Assembly (NCBI GenBank): GCA_005656395.1
Contig: SRSI01000028.1
Coordinates: 1 to 64,000, forward strand
From: Strongyloides papillosus
Lineage: Eukaryota; Nematoda; Chromadorea; Rhabditida; Strongyloididae
Direction of reading: 5' to 3'
DNA length: 64,000 bases
Shown: one piece after another, positions 1-13,107 of the stretch
How positions within the stretch are numbered: position 1 is the first letter of the stretch
Layout of the letters: the number at the start of each line of letters is the position of its first letter
Made by a program: the position numbers and the translations under genes
The notes under the pieces: generated by a model
The model's database searches: none
What the model saw: only the letters and a program-made list of their open reading frames with translations
What the model was told of the DNA's origin: nothing

Positions 1-3000
1 ATTCTCTTAGAAAATTATAGATATAATAAATGATTCTAAAATGTAAAATATTTAATAAAAGGATTCTTTTATTTTAAAATGTCGTACTATATTATCATTA
101 AATATTGTAGATTTTTTTCTTTGTAATTAAGGTAAATACAGTGATAATCTTACTTTTAATATAATTCAACTCTTTATTTTTAATTTAATACATAAAATAA
201 AGGAGTTAATAAGAAAAATAATGTTATTTAATTGTACTTTAAAAATTTTGCCTTCAAATTAATGGTAAATTTTTTAATACTACATTTAGATTATTATATA
301 CATGTATATATTGGTAAAAAATTTTATCAATCAACCATAAAAATGCATTTTTACTTTTAAGTGAGAACAAATATTTGATCAGTTCTAAAAAATGCTGTCT
401 CATGAGAATGTAATTCTCAGTAGTTAAATAGCTAATAATTTTTAAGCTAATATCGTTCAAAAATCTAAAAATTAATTAACGAACTTATATATAAACATTT
501 ATAGAATGCTGTGGTTTAATTAATAAGATAATACTTTTTTTAATCAAATTTATAAGAATGTAAATAACATTACTTAATATAATGATTCATAAAAATATTT
601 ATTAAAAGATAGGGAATATCAGTAAGACAATTGGAAAATTAGAAAAATAGGATTGTATAGTTAATATAGAATATATTACATTTTAACTTTTATTTAAAAT
701 ATTGTTGTATGCCTAAAAGAAAATAGATAATTAGTTAAAAAATGTGTGAAAAAATCGGTAAAGTAGAAGTTTTTTTAGTATTTATAATAATAACTTAAGT
801 ATAACAAATAATATTTCTGGATATAATAAAATTAAGTAGTAGTGATGATGAGAAAAATATTAATGGAATGATACAAAAAGCCAGATTCTATTGAATATAT
901 TTATCTTATTTTTCTCATTAATATATTATAGATATATTTTTGTAACAATTCTGGGCCAATAAACGAAATAGTAGGAATACTTAGATAAGAATTTAGGTAC
1001 TTTTATATTTTAATAAAAATTATTACAGCAAGTATATCTATATCTCTTAATTACTCCATATGTTTATCATCTATTCTATATATTTCGTGTAATGAGAAAA
1101 AAATATAAAAAAATTTTTTAACATTACTATAACAATGAATTAAGTTAATCTATATATACCTAATCATGTACTTACCAACCAAATAAAGTTAAATTGATAA
1201 AAACTAAAAAATATTAAGAAAATCAATGTAAAAATATACATGTATGTATTCTTTTAAATTAAAATCACTATTCATCTCTAAAACAGTTACATTATTTTAA
1301 AACAAATTACCTTAAACTTTTATCCGACTATCAATTTTTGTCATCTGTACGTAAATATAAGAGAAAAGATTTTAATAATAAGGAAAGATTTCTTCTATTC
1401 TTAAGTGCTTCTTAATTCCACTTCTTAAAGCTTTGATAATACTTATCAAAAAATATAAATAAAAATATAAATTTTTATAATTAAAATATAAAGATCATGT
1501 ATCGGAAAAAATGGATGGTAAAAATTAATAATTTTTGGTGGGTGTTAATTGTTAAAGAATAGAAGCATTACACATTTTTCTTTTTCTGTTAATTATTTAT
1601 CATTGTCCATAGGTCTTTTGAATGTCTTTTTTTGAGTGATATTGTTTTAACCAGAAATATATTATTCCGAGCTTTGATGCATTTGGATAATGAAGAAATA
1701 TTTATATGTAAAAGATTGAAAATAAGAAATTTTGAATTATGTAACATGGTATGTTAGCAAACAAAAGGAACTTAGGATAGTTTATATAAATAAATACAGC
1801 ATTTATGAAGGTCGCTTCATAACAAATATGTGCATTTTAAGAAAGAATAAGTCAATTTGATTTTCTTATAAATGATACTTTTCTTATAAAATAGTGTATA
1901 TTTTTTTACAAATTATTGAGGCTTTCAACAAAATTTTTTCAAGAACCTTTAACAAAAATTTTAATGTAATTTGTTAAAATAAACAAAATATTTTAAATAA
2001 AAAAGGAAGTACAAGAAAATAGTTAGAGGTCTGTTAAACCATGAATTCTTACGCAATTGAGAATGATAAATAATGCAAGAATAAATTTTATTGATATTTA
2101 ACATACTTCTACTATTTTTGAAGTTTAAATGTACCTTATTTGACAATTATAAAATTTATTTTTTCCTACACTAATACTTAAGTATGAATGTTATATTTTA
2201 TTTGCCAAAATTAGTAATTGGATAGGTTTCGGTAGGATATATTCAAAAAACAACTATGCATCTTAATTAGGAAAATTTTATGTATATGTTTATATTACCA
2301 ACATATGTATATACGTATATTTTTTATAATGTGTATATTTTATTTACAATAATAATAATAAAAATGCAAATTGATAGCACTTTTAAATTATTTCCTGCAT
2401 TTTTAATATTTTTGTATTTGATTATATATCGGTAATACACCTGTTCAATTATAATAGTATCATAAAATATTCACTAAAAAAAGCTTAAAAATTTAAAAGC
2501 TTTTATCACTTACATAAATTGCATTTAATATAATATGAAATAATAAAAATGATAAGATGATTTAAATAAAGCTTTAATAAACATATTGAAACAAAATAAA
2601 ATTTAAAGAACCTAAATTTTAAAAATTATTTTAATAACAATTATGTCAAAAATGTATAATAATAAAAACATATATGTGATATACTTAGACATATTTCGAA
2701 TAGTAAAAAAAATATAAAATTAGTAGAAAGTAATACATCTTATCTCGCTTTTTCTTCATTCATCAAAGTTCCCAATTTATTAAGAATAATTTTGAAGATA
2801 TGTAGTATACAATATGACATAAAATGTTATTAATATAATTAAAGATGGGAAACCTAAACATAAAAGATATAGTTGATGATGAATAATTGTGCACATTGGT
2901 AGTGGAATGTCATTGCAAAGTTTATAATATTAAGCAAATTGATTATTAAGAAAATAAAGTTAAAAACATTTTTCTTCCACCTACAAGTAAAAAATATAAT

Positions 3001-5379
3001 TTTATTATGACAAATATAAAGTAATCATATGTTTGATGAATATATTATACTAGCACTAGAATTATGTAAATTTTTATTAAAAAAAGTTTATTACATTTTA
3101 TGATATTAAATAGTGGATTTTTTTTATGTTATATTAAAAAACCTTTATTATTTTAAATAGTAAACGATCTTAACGTGTGAATAAAACTGATGTTTTGTAA
3201 AAGACAAATAATAATAGCATATTTCTACCAACGATTATGTTATGATAGAAAATGAAAAAAGCAATTTTCAAATTTAAGCTATGGTAAGTAAAAACAAAGT
3301 ACAATTTTTGATATTTTAATATAAAACAAATACTGATCTAGTTATTTATTAAATACAAATAAAAACATGGTAAAAAAGTCAGGTGGAAATTAATATTAAT
3401 AATTAATTGAGTTTTGAAACATAAAATATACTGAATAAGATATAGTGCAAAAAGATTAATATAGATATTAAGTATAGATAATTCTTTAAATATCGATGGA
3501 GGTTAGAAAAGAATTTATGATTACTGTAAATAATTTTTTGTCATAAATAAAAAATTTTTTAGTAAATATTTTTCTAAATGCTTATTTACTATATGTGTAA
3601 TGGAGGCAATTATAAAGTGATAATCATTAGCTTTCTTGCCAAAAATAAAACAATAATCTGTATTTTGTAAGCTTTATAGAGAGTTAAATATTTCTTTATT
3701 GAAACAAATTGTTTTGAATATAAAAACATTCATAAAAGTATGAAAAAAATATGTTAGATAATGTGAATAAAAACAATAAGTTAATAATTTGAGTGTAAGC
3801 ATAAAAAATATAATTTTTATTAATTTTTTCCAGCATTTTTTTATATTATAACTTTAGAATATTTTATTAGGTACTTTTATTGGATTGTGTTATTTTCGAA
3901 AATTTTTTTTTATTAGTTCAGATGCCCTTTACACTTACATCATTAATAAATCTAATTTTACATCTAGTAAATATTAATTTTAAGATAAAAAATTAAGAGC
4001 TAAAAAAAGCATTTTAGAAGTAGGATAATTTTTAAGATTTATAAGATTTTATTCATAAATTTTGTCACGTACACTATAGATATTAAAATATATTAATGGG
4101 AAACATTAAAACATTTCAAGCAATTATATATATATATCACTTGAAAAAAATAAAAAATTAAATAATCTTTTATATATTAAAAAATTAACTTTAAATTACT
4201 ACTTTATTCATATTATCTCATGGTGAATATATAATTTTTTTTATTATATTTATGAACAATCTGATTATAAAGACTATTAAACTTTGAAATTTGATAAGAA
4301 AATAAGAGTTTCAATAGTTACAAATATAAAATTTAGTGAATCATGTAGAGTAGTACTAAAATGATATTTGACCTAATGGATTTTAACAAAGTTAAATCTA
4401 ACTAAATGGCTTCCCCATTATTCATCAAAAGAATTCAGATTCATAGAGGTGGATTAAATAAGTAGTCAATATGTAAAAAAAGAAAAGAGAATTACTAAGC
4501 ATTTAACAATTATATAGTTTAAGTATTTTTAAATAAAGCTTTCCTTTTAAATAATATTGAAAGATGTCAAGTTCTTTATGCAAATAAAATATATACATTT
4601 CATTTTAACTCATCTTTATATAAATTTATGTATGTAAAAAATAACTTTTTTCCATACATTTTTATTGTATTCCTTTTTAATATATATTTATTTAACAAAT
4701 TACTATTTAACATAATGTTAATTATTATTTTACTCCTTATAATAATATAATGTTTATCTATCTTCTTTTAATTTTAAAATTTTTATATATTATTATTTAT
4801 TTTCATATAAAGGAAAAAAAATACTTAAAATATAATAATTTATTATATAAAAATTACAATGATATATATATATATATATATAAGTTTAAATCCATCTAAA
4901 CATATCCTATTTAATGAGTTTTACTTTTTTTTGTACAAAAATACTTTCATTCAAATTTTTAATAGTCTCTTGATATTTAATGTATTTCATAAAATAAAAA
5001 GAGTAAACAATATTTGCTACAATATTTCGATTAAAGACAATTCAAAGAAAGTTAATTGAAATTGTTGAAACAGTGAATTATAATATTATGTAGTAAATTT
5101 GAAACTACACGGCATTGTTATTTTAAATTTGGGAGCACGCCAATGTATAAAAAATTTAATATTAATTTTATCAGTAAAGAATTTTTTTGATTGAATATCT
5201 TCTAAGGAACTGAAGAAAGATGTGATAGTGGATAGTTATGATGAAACATTGTCTTTTAATCTTCAAAAAATTGTTTTTATTATTATAAAAAACTGTTCTT
5301 ATTGGCATATTTAATTATAATGATATGTAGGAAACAGTTTCATTCTAAAAATATATATATGTAAATAATTTTTAAACAT
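1..5379. other. AT-rich intergenic region, no gene seen
   Basis: No reading frame here has protein-like composition. The few open frames are short and dominated by Phe, Ile, Tyr, Asn and Lys, as random AT-rich DNA gives. A short (TA)n tract lies at about 4860-4881. Nothing resembling a tRNA or rRNA was recognised. Confidence 0.6.
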
Positions 5380-6061
5380 TCATAGAGAATATATTATTCT
5401 TACACAATTATACTCATTATGGACTGTCGATATAGATGAAGTTTCAATATCTTCATCGTCCTCCTCATCACTTTCAACTTTTTCAATCACATTCTTTTGG
5501 TAGTCATTGAAACATATGATCTTCCCATCCTTCTCAAAATATTTATCTCCAACACAAAATCTTTGATTACACATCGAACAACAAAAACATTCTAAATGAT
5601 AAACATTATTTTTGGACCACATGACATAATCATATGCATTGATATGCTTTTTACATGAAGTACAAGTTCCGGAAACACCAAATAATCGCATATAATCTCG
5701 TTGGCATAATGTCATATTTTTTTTAAAATAAAACGTATTACCAACCTCTCCCAAACGGCAACGACAACAAACACACTATAAAGAAAATTTTAAAAAATGG
5801 AAGGAAATGGGTAAAAAAAAATAGGTGAAAATTCTTAGTAAAGCTTACTTGTAAACAATCTTCATGCCAATACTGGTTATTACCTTCAAGCATATACTTA
5901 TCTTTTATAACATTTTTACATCCACCACAAGTAAAATTTTCCGGTGGTACTTTTATTGGTGATAAAGATGAAGTTGGAAGAGCAGGAGATGCTTCAGACA
6001 CTTTAGCTGGTGAATATAATTTATATGAATCCATTTGACTATCATTAGTAGAGTTATTCAT
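5380..6061 (-). CDS. LMO4: LIM-only protein, LMO4-like (2 exons)
   Basis: Transcription adaptor with two LIM zinc-finger domains and no homeodomain; LMO4 relatives bridge LDB/CLIM proteins and DNA-binding factors in the nucleus. Exon 1 is 5849-6061 (71 codons, ATG at 6061) and exon 2 is 5775-5380; the GTAAGC..TATAG intron (73 nt) joins in phase 0 to give 202 residues. LIM1 begins with CGGC at about residue 45, continues YWHEDC, and exon 2 supplies CVCC plus the closing LCQRDY. LIM2 runs from CTSC through YHLECFCCSMC to CFNDY, giving all expected Cys/His/Asp ligands. Features such as LFGVSGTC between the fingers match LMO4 rather than LMO1-3. The N-terminal 40 residues are Ser/Pro-rich and the tail is acidic (about ESDEEDDEDIE). 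Domain identity is clear; assignment to LMO4 rather than another LMO class is inferred. Confidence 0.9.
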
Positions 6062-9000
6062 TGTTTTTTAAAAATTATAATAGTAAAAAATAATAATTAT
6101 GAGAAAATAAAATTTATGTAAATATCTAAAATAAAACTTTTATAAAATCTGAACTTTTAAGATAATTGAGGATAAAATAACTATGTGTAAACAAGATATA
6201 AAGTATAAAAGTAAACGAGTGTAAAAGTAGCTTAATTAAAAAATTATCAACAATTTCATAGTTTATTTTTAAAATTTTACCAAGAATTATAATAATAAGT
6301 AAGTGTAAAAACATAAAAAATGAAATAATAAAACATGTTTAAAATTTTAATTTTATTAAAAAAAGTCATATTACTAATTGAATTTTAAATTTACACCATT
6401 TCAAATAAATACTAACCAAGTATAGCACTTACATATATATATGTAGTAATTAATAATTCTTTTTTTGATATTTTACTTGATTTCAAACAATGAGAATTAA
6501 TTAATAAAATTACTTTCTTAACGTATTAATATGATAAAATTAAGAATTATACTAATATACGTGTTAAAGAAAGATTAATATGCTAACGTTTTTAGAACTT
6601 AAGAAAAGAATGAATTGTGGTAAAAATTGTAATTAATAGAATGAATAAGATTATAATAAAATTACAGTATGTGAATTTTAATTAAAAGTTTTTTTTTGCT
6701 TTTGTTTCCACCTCAATGGCATGTTTAAATTGGATATTAATAAAATAGATAGAAAAGTCACGAATAAAAAATGATATAAAATTTTATTAAATGACTCCTT
6801 TACTATTAAAGAAGCTCCGGTCACAAGTTATTTATTATTATGTTACCTTTTATTATATTTTTTGTAAAAAAAATTTTTTTCACGGTAAAGATTAAGTTTG
6901 ATGTCAAAGGAATATAGATAAAGGGAAATACATTTGTAATTATAAGAATAATTAATATTATAGATGTATAAAAACGTTAATTAATAAAAAAATTTGCAGT
7001 TAACAATATTATTCCATCGGGTAAAAAAGTAAGAAAATATAATTTATATAAATGAAACTGAAATGTTTTTAATAAAAAAGATATTTTTAATTAGCAATAA
7101 TGTGATTCAGAAATTAATTTGAAATATTGTAATTTATATTTTAATATGTTAAAAAATATTGCTACTTAAATATATATATTACAGTGCTTCAAGATATTAT
7201 AGTTATATAATTTGATAATATTTATTGTGGTTATTTTTATCATAAATATATAATATATTATTTTGTGTAAGGGAAATCATAGTTCTATGCGATAAATTTT
7301 AAAAACAAATTACAAGTAATGTGTATCAGAATTTCAAAAGTGTTACAATGTATACATTTTATAAAATTGTATTTAATTAAAGCAATATTGAAAATTCTAA
7401 GAAAAAATTTTTTTTGATTTAACGAAATATTTGCCAAATAATATAAATTAATTATGAATAGCTTCTTACATTAATTATTCCTATACATTATTCGAAAATA
7501 AATAAAGATATATTCTATATCTAAAAATTTCTGTCTATTGTTAAGTATTTCAAATTTTTCTTAGTCATTTAAATTAAAAATTCATAAGTATAAGTATACT
7601 TTTTATTATCAGTACGACTAAAATGAGATAATTTTTATATAATATGGAAAATTGTTTGAGATAAGGTATGCCTAATTATGTTAATAATATTTAAAATGGT
7701 TAATTATTTATCTTTTTTACTGTCATATTATAAAATATCTTACCATTAATACATGTCAATTAATTCCTATATCGCTTATTAAAAAAAGTCATAGAAATAT
7801 GATAAGAAGTTAACATTTGACATTAAATGTTATTAAAAATAATTATATATATATCATAGAAAATTTAATAAAATTCTCTAATTACATAGATGTAAAATAA
7901 TAGGATCCATAAAATATATCAATATTATAATTAAAAATGTTTCATTTAATAAAATATTTTTTATATTTGTTTTTACATTATTAAAAAAATTATTTTAATT
8001 CTTTTATCTATTTTTAGATAGCAAAATTGATTATAATATTCAATATTTATTTTTCATAAAGAATATTGCTACCATAATTTTTAAAATATCTCATTTTATG
8101 ATTATTTAAGATGAAGTAAAGATTTCTAGTGATAAATAAAAGAGGAAAATTTAATGAAAAAATTTCATTAAGATCATATTACAACCGTCAAAAAGATAAT
8201 TAGATAAAGATAATAAAATTTATTATAACCAATTATAGGTAAAATACTAGTGTTATAAATCAAAGGCTAATTGCTGAGAATGTTATTCCAGGTAAAATAA
8301 AATTTTAAAATTTAAATATATTAATATTATATATAGAATTTATTAAAAATACTTTATGGGAAGTGAAAAAAAAATAACACATATAAGGCTATGAAAGTTA
8401 AAGAGTCATTTTATAATTACATTCGTGTTAAAAAATTACTGTCTTCATATAAATTACTAAAAAAAGTATTATAAGCTAATAACCCTTTAAATAATTATTG
8501 TATGTAAAAATATTACCAAAATAAAAAGTTAATAAATATAAGATACAATATGCGATTGGATGTTAATTTTTAAAGAACATCTTTTACTGTTAATATACAT
8601 TTAGATATTGTCATGGGTATGATTAATATATTTTAAAAATGTTAAAATAAATTAAAAAATATTGCATTTTATTTAATTAAATCAAAGAAAGAATTAATAG
8701 AAACTCCAATTGTCAGAGAATAATAATATGAGCCTAAAATCACACAAAACTTAAAGTAGTTTTTTTAATTAAAATCATACTACTTAGAATTTGACGACAC
8801 ACATAAATTACATATGACAGCTTTTGGCAAAAAGAAATTATAAGTATTCTAATTCATATCACATTAGAAAAAGAAAGCTAATTAAAATCTCTGCAGAAGG
8901 AAGAATTTTGTTTTATAATTTTTAAAAATTACTTTTTTTATAAATTCTTATAAGTGAAGACTTGATTTTGATTTAAGATTAGAAAATAAAGATTTATTTA

Positions 9001-10854
9001 GAAGATTAAATGTTTCAAGTCTTAGTATAAACATTTTATAAATATATCTATATAACAAAACGCATTTCAAAATATCTGTAAACTTTACCAAACATCTTAA
9101 AATAATATTTTAAAAATACTTAAAAAAAGGAATAATGTTTTTGTTGTTGGCTTTTTTTTAATGTAAATGATAGAGTATATAAAATAAAATTAAATAAAAA
9201 TATAACCTTAAATAATAGTATTTATAAATAACTAAAAATAAATCCCTGCAATATTTTTTTCATAAAACTAAATTAAGTTTAAGTGATTTTAAAACATAAG
9301 AATATTTTAAAATACGGAGATTTTATCTCTGGTAAGGCAAAAAAATGAAACTAATTTTAAAAGTATTTTGGTACATTAAAAATCTAAACATTTAAATGCA
9401 CTAAACTCAATGGTATTTGGTTAATAGCTTGACACAAAAGCTATTATTTTAAATAATATTGAATGGGAAAAGTTAACAATATGAGGATAGTATTGTTAAT
9501 TATAGGAAAAAAATATAACAGAATTGTATTTATTGTTTAAAGATAGCTACGATGAGAAGATAGACCAATGGAGAGTTTGACAAAAATCAAAATAAAACTG
9601 AGTTTATGGAATGACAATATAAAAGTTATTAAATGATTTAATAAATTTTTATGTCTTTTAAGTTAAAAAGAATCTAACAATTTGTAAATAGTCAAAGGAC
9701 AAAAAATTAAAATAATTAAAATATTTTTTTTTCAAATAACGATCTCAGAATGTTAACACATATGATCTTATTGAAATGTCAACATATTATACTTTATAAA
9801 TATCACTGATTATAATTCTTTTTTTTTGTAATAAACAAATCATAAAGTAGTTATGTAACACAAAAGCAATTAAGCAGTTTAATATTTAATCGTAAAATAA
9901 ACTAAACAAAGTGTATTTTACACCTGGATTAATAGAAGGAAAGTAAAGAAATGAGTAAAAGAAATTTTTGACAAATATGTAAATGAATAAAAAAATAATA
10001 ATAAACACACTCCAAATGTAAAGTAACATTCACAGCCACTTCATAACTTTCTTATTCATCACTAAAAATAACTAAAAAAAACACACAAAGATAATATACT
10101 CGAAGGAAAAGTGGAAAAAAAATTTTTAATACGAATGAAATTAATAATGAATAATATGAAAATTTTTAAAAGTACTTTTCTCTGAATAGACAATAAATGT
10201 TGACGTAACCAAAAAACATTTCTAGGAAATACAAAAAAAAGTTTCTCACATTAACATAACTATATAATTGCTTTTTCATCTACTCATATATATCTATATC
10301 ACTCATAAAAAACATAACAAATTATAAATTGTAAAAAAAGAAAATGAAAAAGTGTAGTGAAAAATTAAAGCATTAAATTATAATTATCATTTTAATTATA
10401 AAGAGAGATGGAAAATTATTTTATTCAGAAGTTTCAACTAGATAAATATGTTAGAAAAATAATTTTTTCATTTGGTATTGTTTGAATGTTGCATCATAAA
10501 AAAATAATTTTTAATTAAAAATTATTCTTTTTTATACGATCATTTAAACAAAATTTTTATTAGCTTTTTTTAATTTATTTGATTATATTTTATTTTTATA
10601 TTTATAACTATTAAACATTAAAATGTTATATTCAAATTATTTTTATTCAATTATAAAAATATTTCATTTTTTTATTTCCTTCCATGAGATCAGGATATAT
10701 TTATATATAAATATGTATTTTTATATACAATGTTTGTAAAGTATTAATGTAGAATTGTGACAAAACATTTTTTTGAAAAAACGAGAAATATTCTTAATGA
10801 TGAGAAATTTAATAGTAAAGTAGTAAAGAGGATTCTCTAATACTTATACTTTTT
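6062..10854. other. AT-rich intergenic region, no gene seen
   Basis: Lies between two genes that both read leftward, so its left part should hold the LMO4-like promoter and its right end the 3' UTR of the PH-domain gene. No coding-like frame is seen. A 9-bp perfect hairpin (TAATAGCTT) sits at about 9422-9446, too short to interpret. Confidence 0.55.
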
Positions 10855-13107
10855 TTATTGATCATGTATAAAACGTATAAATGTTAGGGATTGCTTTATA
10901 TTTGCTTTGATTAATCTTGAAAAGTCCCGTGGATGTATGATTATTGAAAAGTGTGAATTTTTAGGAAGTTTGTCTATTCTACGATACAAATGATCATCCG
11001 ATGTAGCAAACATATTAGTAGGCTTGTCATTCAATTCTGTTATTACAGGTGATGATGAATCTTGTTTTGTTAAAGTTTCATAGACCATTTCACTTTTAGT
11101 ATTAATATTATTTTCACCTAATCCATTTTCTGATTTTAAATATACCTCTTTATTATCATTCATAATAACATTCTTTTTCCTTTTTAATATTAATCCTAAT
11201 AATTCCTCTGGTGTTGATTTTGGTAACTTTTTTATAAAAAATACTTTACCAAATGGTATGGAACGTATACGTAGTGATAAAGGATTACCAGATAAGTCAT
11301 GTTCACATAATATATTATGAAAATGGTCTAAATCTTTAATTATCTTATTATCACATTCAATAATCTCATCTCCTACATGTATTAAACCAATTAATTTTGG
11401 ATGCATTTGTATTGTCCATCCACCAACAAATACTCTTCCAGATATCTCAACAAATACAATATGTTCAGCAATGACTGTATAACATAATGATAAGTTCCGT
11501 ATACGATGTTCATTTAATAAATCAGCTGAGTCAATAGGTAAGGTATCATATATAGTATCTGGAGTTTTAAGTGATTGCGGCACATTTAATAATACAGGTA
11601 AATTATCAAAAAAATCCGTTGAATGTACTTCATTTAAATTTGTTTTATATCTAGCTGTTTTTAATGGTAATAAATTGTTAAAAGTCATTGATGCAATACT
11701 ATCAGCTAATGATGAACATGTCTCATTATCTGATGACGTTGTTGAAGCTGTTGATTGTTTAAATGGTTTATATAATTTATCATATATAAGATTTGATGTA
11801 TAACTTATTGGTTCTGGACTCGGGCGGTTAATACTTTCATATGATAATTCTTTTATTATATTTTTTATTGGTGATTTTTGTAGTGACCGTTCATTAAATT
11901 CATTCTCATCACAACTTCTTGGTGGTAATGTTGGTATTGTTGATTTAACGACATTTAACTTACTAACATTCTTTTGACGTATACCTAATCGATAAGATTG
12001 CAATTTTTTATTAATAATATCAGGACTTGTGGGATTTGTTAATCTATTGACTGAAAAGGATTTATCTAATACATTAAATGATGTATTGTTAATATTTGGT
12101 GTGGAAGATGATGATGAATATGAGGAGAGAGAATTTAAAGGACGACTATTTTTAACTTGTGGAGCTTCTATCTCTGGAACAGTTACTAAAAAAATATTAG
12201 TAATAAGAGAAGCGACGAAAGGGACTTACAAATTAAAGGAGGATGAGGATTATAACTTTTATCAATCTCCTCAAATTCTTCATAATCTCCATTATCAGTT
12301 GCATTATTTTCATTTGAAGTATTTATATTATTAGAAGGTAATTCAATCAAACTTCTCCTATCACTATTTTCTTCCTCTTTTTCATCATTATTCGATGTAG
12401 TAGATCCCATTTCTTTTTTAGGATTTGATGAGCAAGACAAGGTAAAAGTAATATTTTTATTTGGTTGAATATCAGTTGTATATTCTTTAATATTTTTACC
12501 AATATTATTTTCCTCTCCACTATTCTCTGATAACTCATCCTCTGGTATTATTGTGTACATATTTTCAAAAGTTTGTGATAAACAATTTAATGATGATAAA
12601 GTTTCCCTTATCTGTTCAATCCAGAAAATACATTCATCTCTATAATAAAAATATATAAAAATTTAAGTTAAATTTTCATTGGTTAAATAGGAATATAATT
12701 TTATAATAAATTGCTTACTATTGATATCATCTCATGTATAGACACTTACAAGGATAATGATACTAATTCCAACGGCTCCCGTTGAGGGTCATCAAAACCA
12801 ATTATGAAAGCTCTTTCTTCACCAACAGTTTGTGTTATGTAGGAAACATTCAACAAGTCAGCTACTTGTGCTGGTTTATGGTTTTCAACTGCTAAGCTTG
12901 AGGGATACCATTCAAGAAGAGGAATCTTATTATCATGCTTACAAAGGACAACCCAACAATTTTCTTTTTCATACAATATTTTCTGAAAAAAAATTTAAAT
13001 ATAAGTAAAAATAATTAACAAACCTTTTTTTTAAACATTAAAGCTCCCTTATATTTAATAAGCTTAGTTTGCAAACAACCTTCTTTAATTATCTGACGTG
13101 AAGGCAT
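10855..13107 (-). CDS. PH-domain protein with a PDZ-like segment (4 exons)
   Basis: Probable cytoplasmic scaffold or adaptor; the partner is unknown. Exons are 13107-13024, 12982-12750, 12639-12230 and 12185-10855, with introns of 41, 110 and 44 nt; all phases agree and give 685 residues. The first about 115 residues fit a PH domain: EGCLQ strand near residue 9, WVVLC, IPLLEW, then the hallmark C-terminal helix ECIFWIEQIRETL with its Trp. The following region is acidic, then Ser-rich and low complexity (SSYSSSSSTPN). Near the middle of exon 4 a segment with HIVFVEISGRVFVGGW and GLIHVGDEIIE, ending in a basic RIRSIPFGK, resembles a PDZ fold (the GDEI turn) but lacks a clear GLGF loop. No catalytic motif was seen. 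The gene family is not recognised by name. An acceptor-like site (about 13129) lies 22 nt before the ATG and could receive a spliced leader. Confidence 0.8.

Noticed and set aside
254..2146. Short minus-strand frames at 254-460 and 1961-2146
   Set aside because: Composition is that of random AT-rich DNA, with no motif and no plausible splice partners.
12029..12334. 101-codon plus-strand frame
   Set aside because: It is antisense to exons 3 and 4 of the PH-domain gene and shows no family resemblance.
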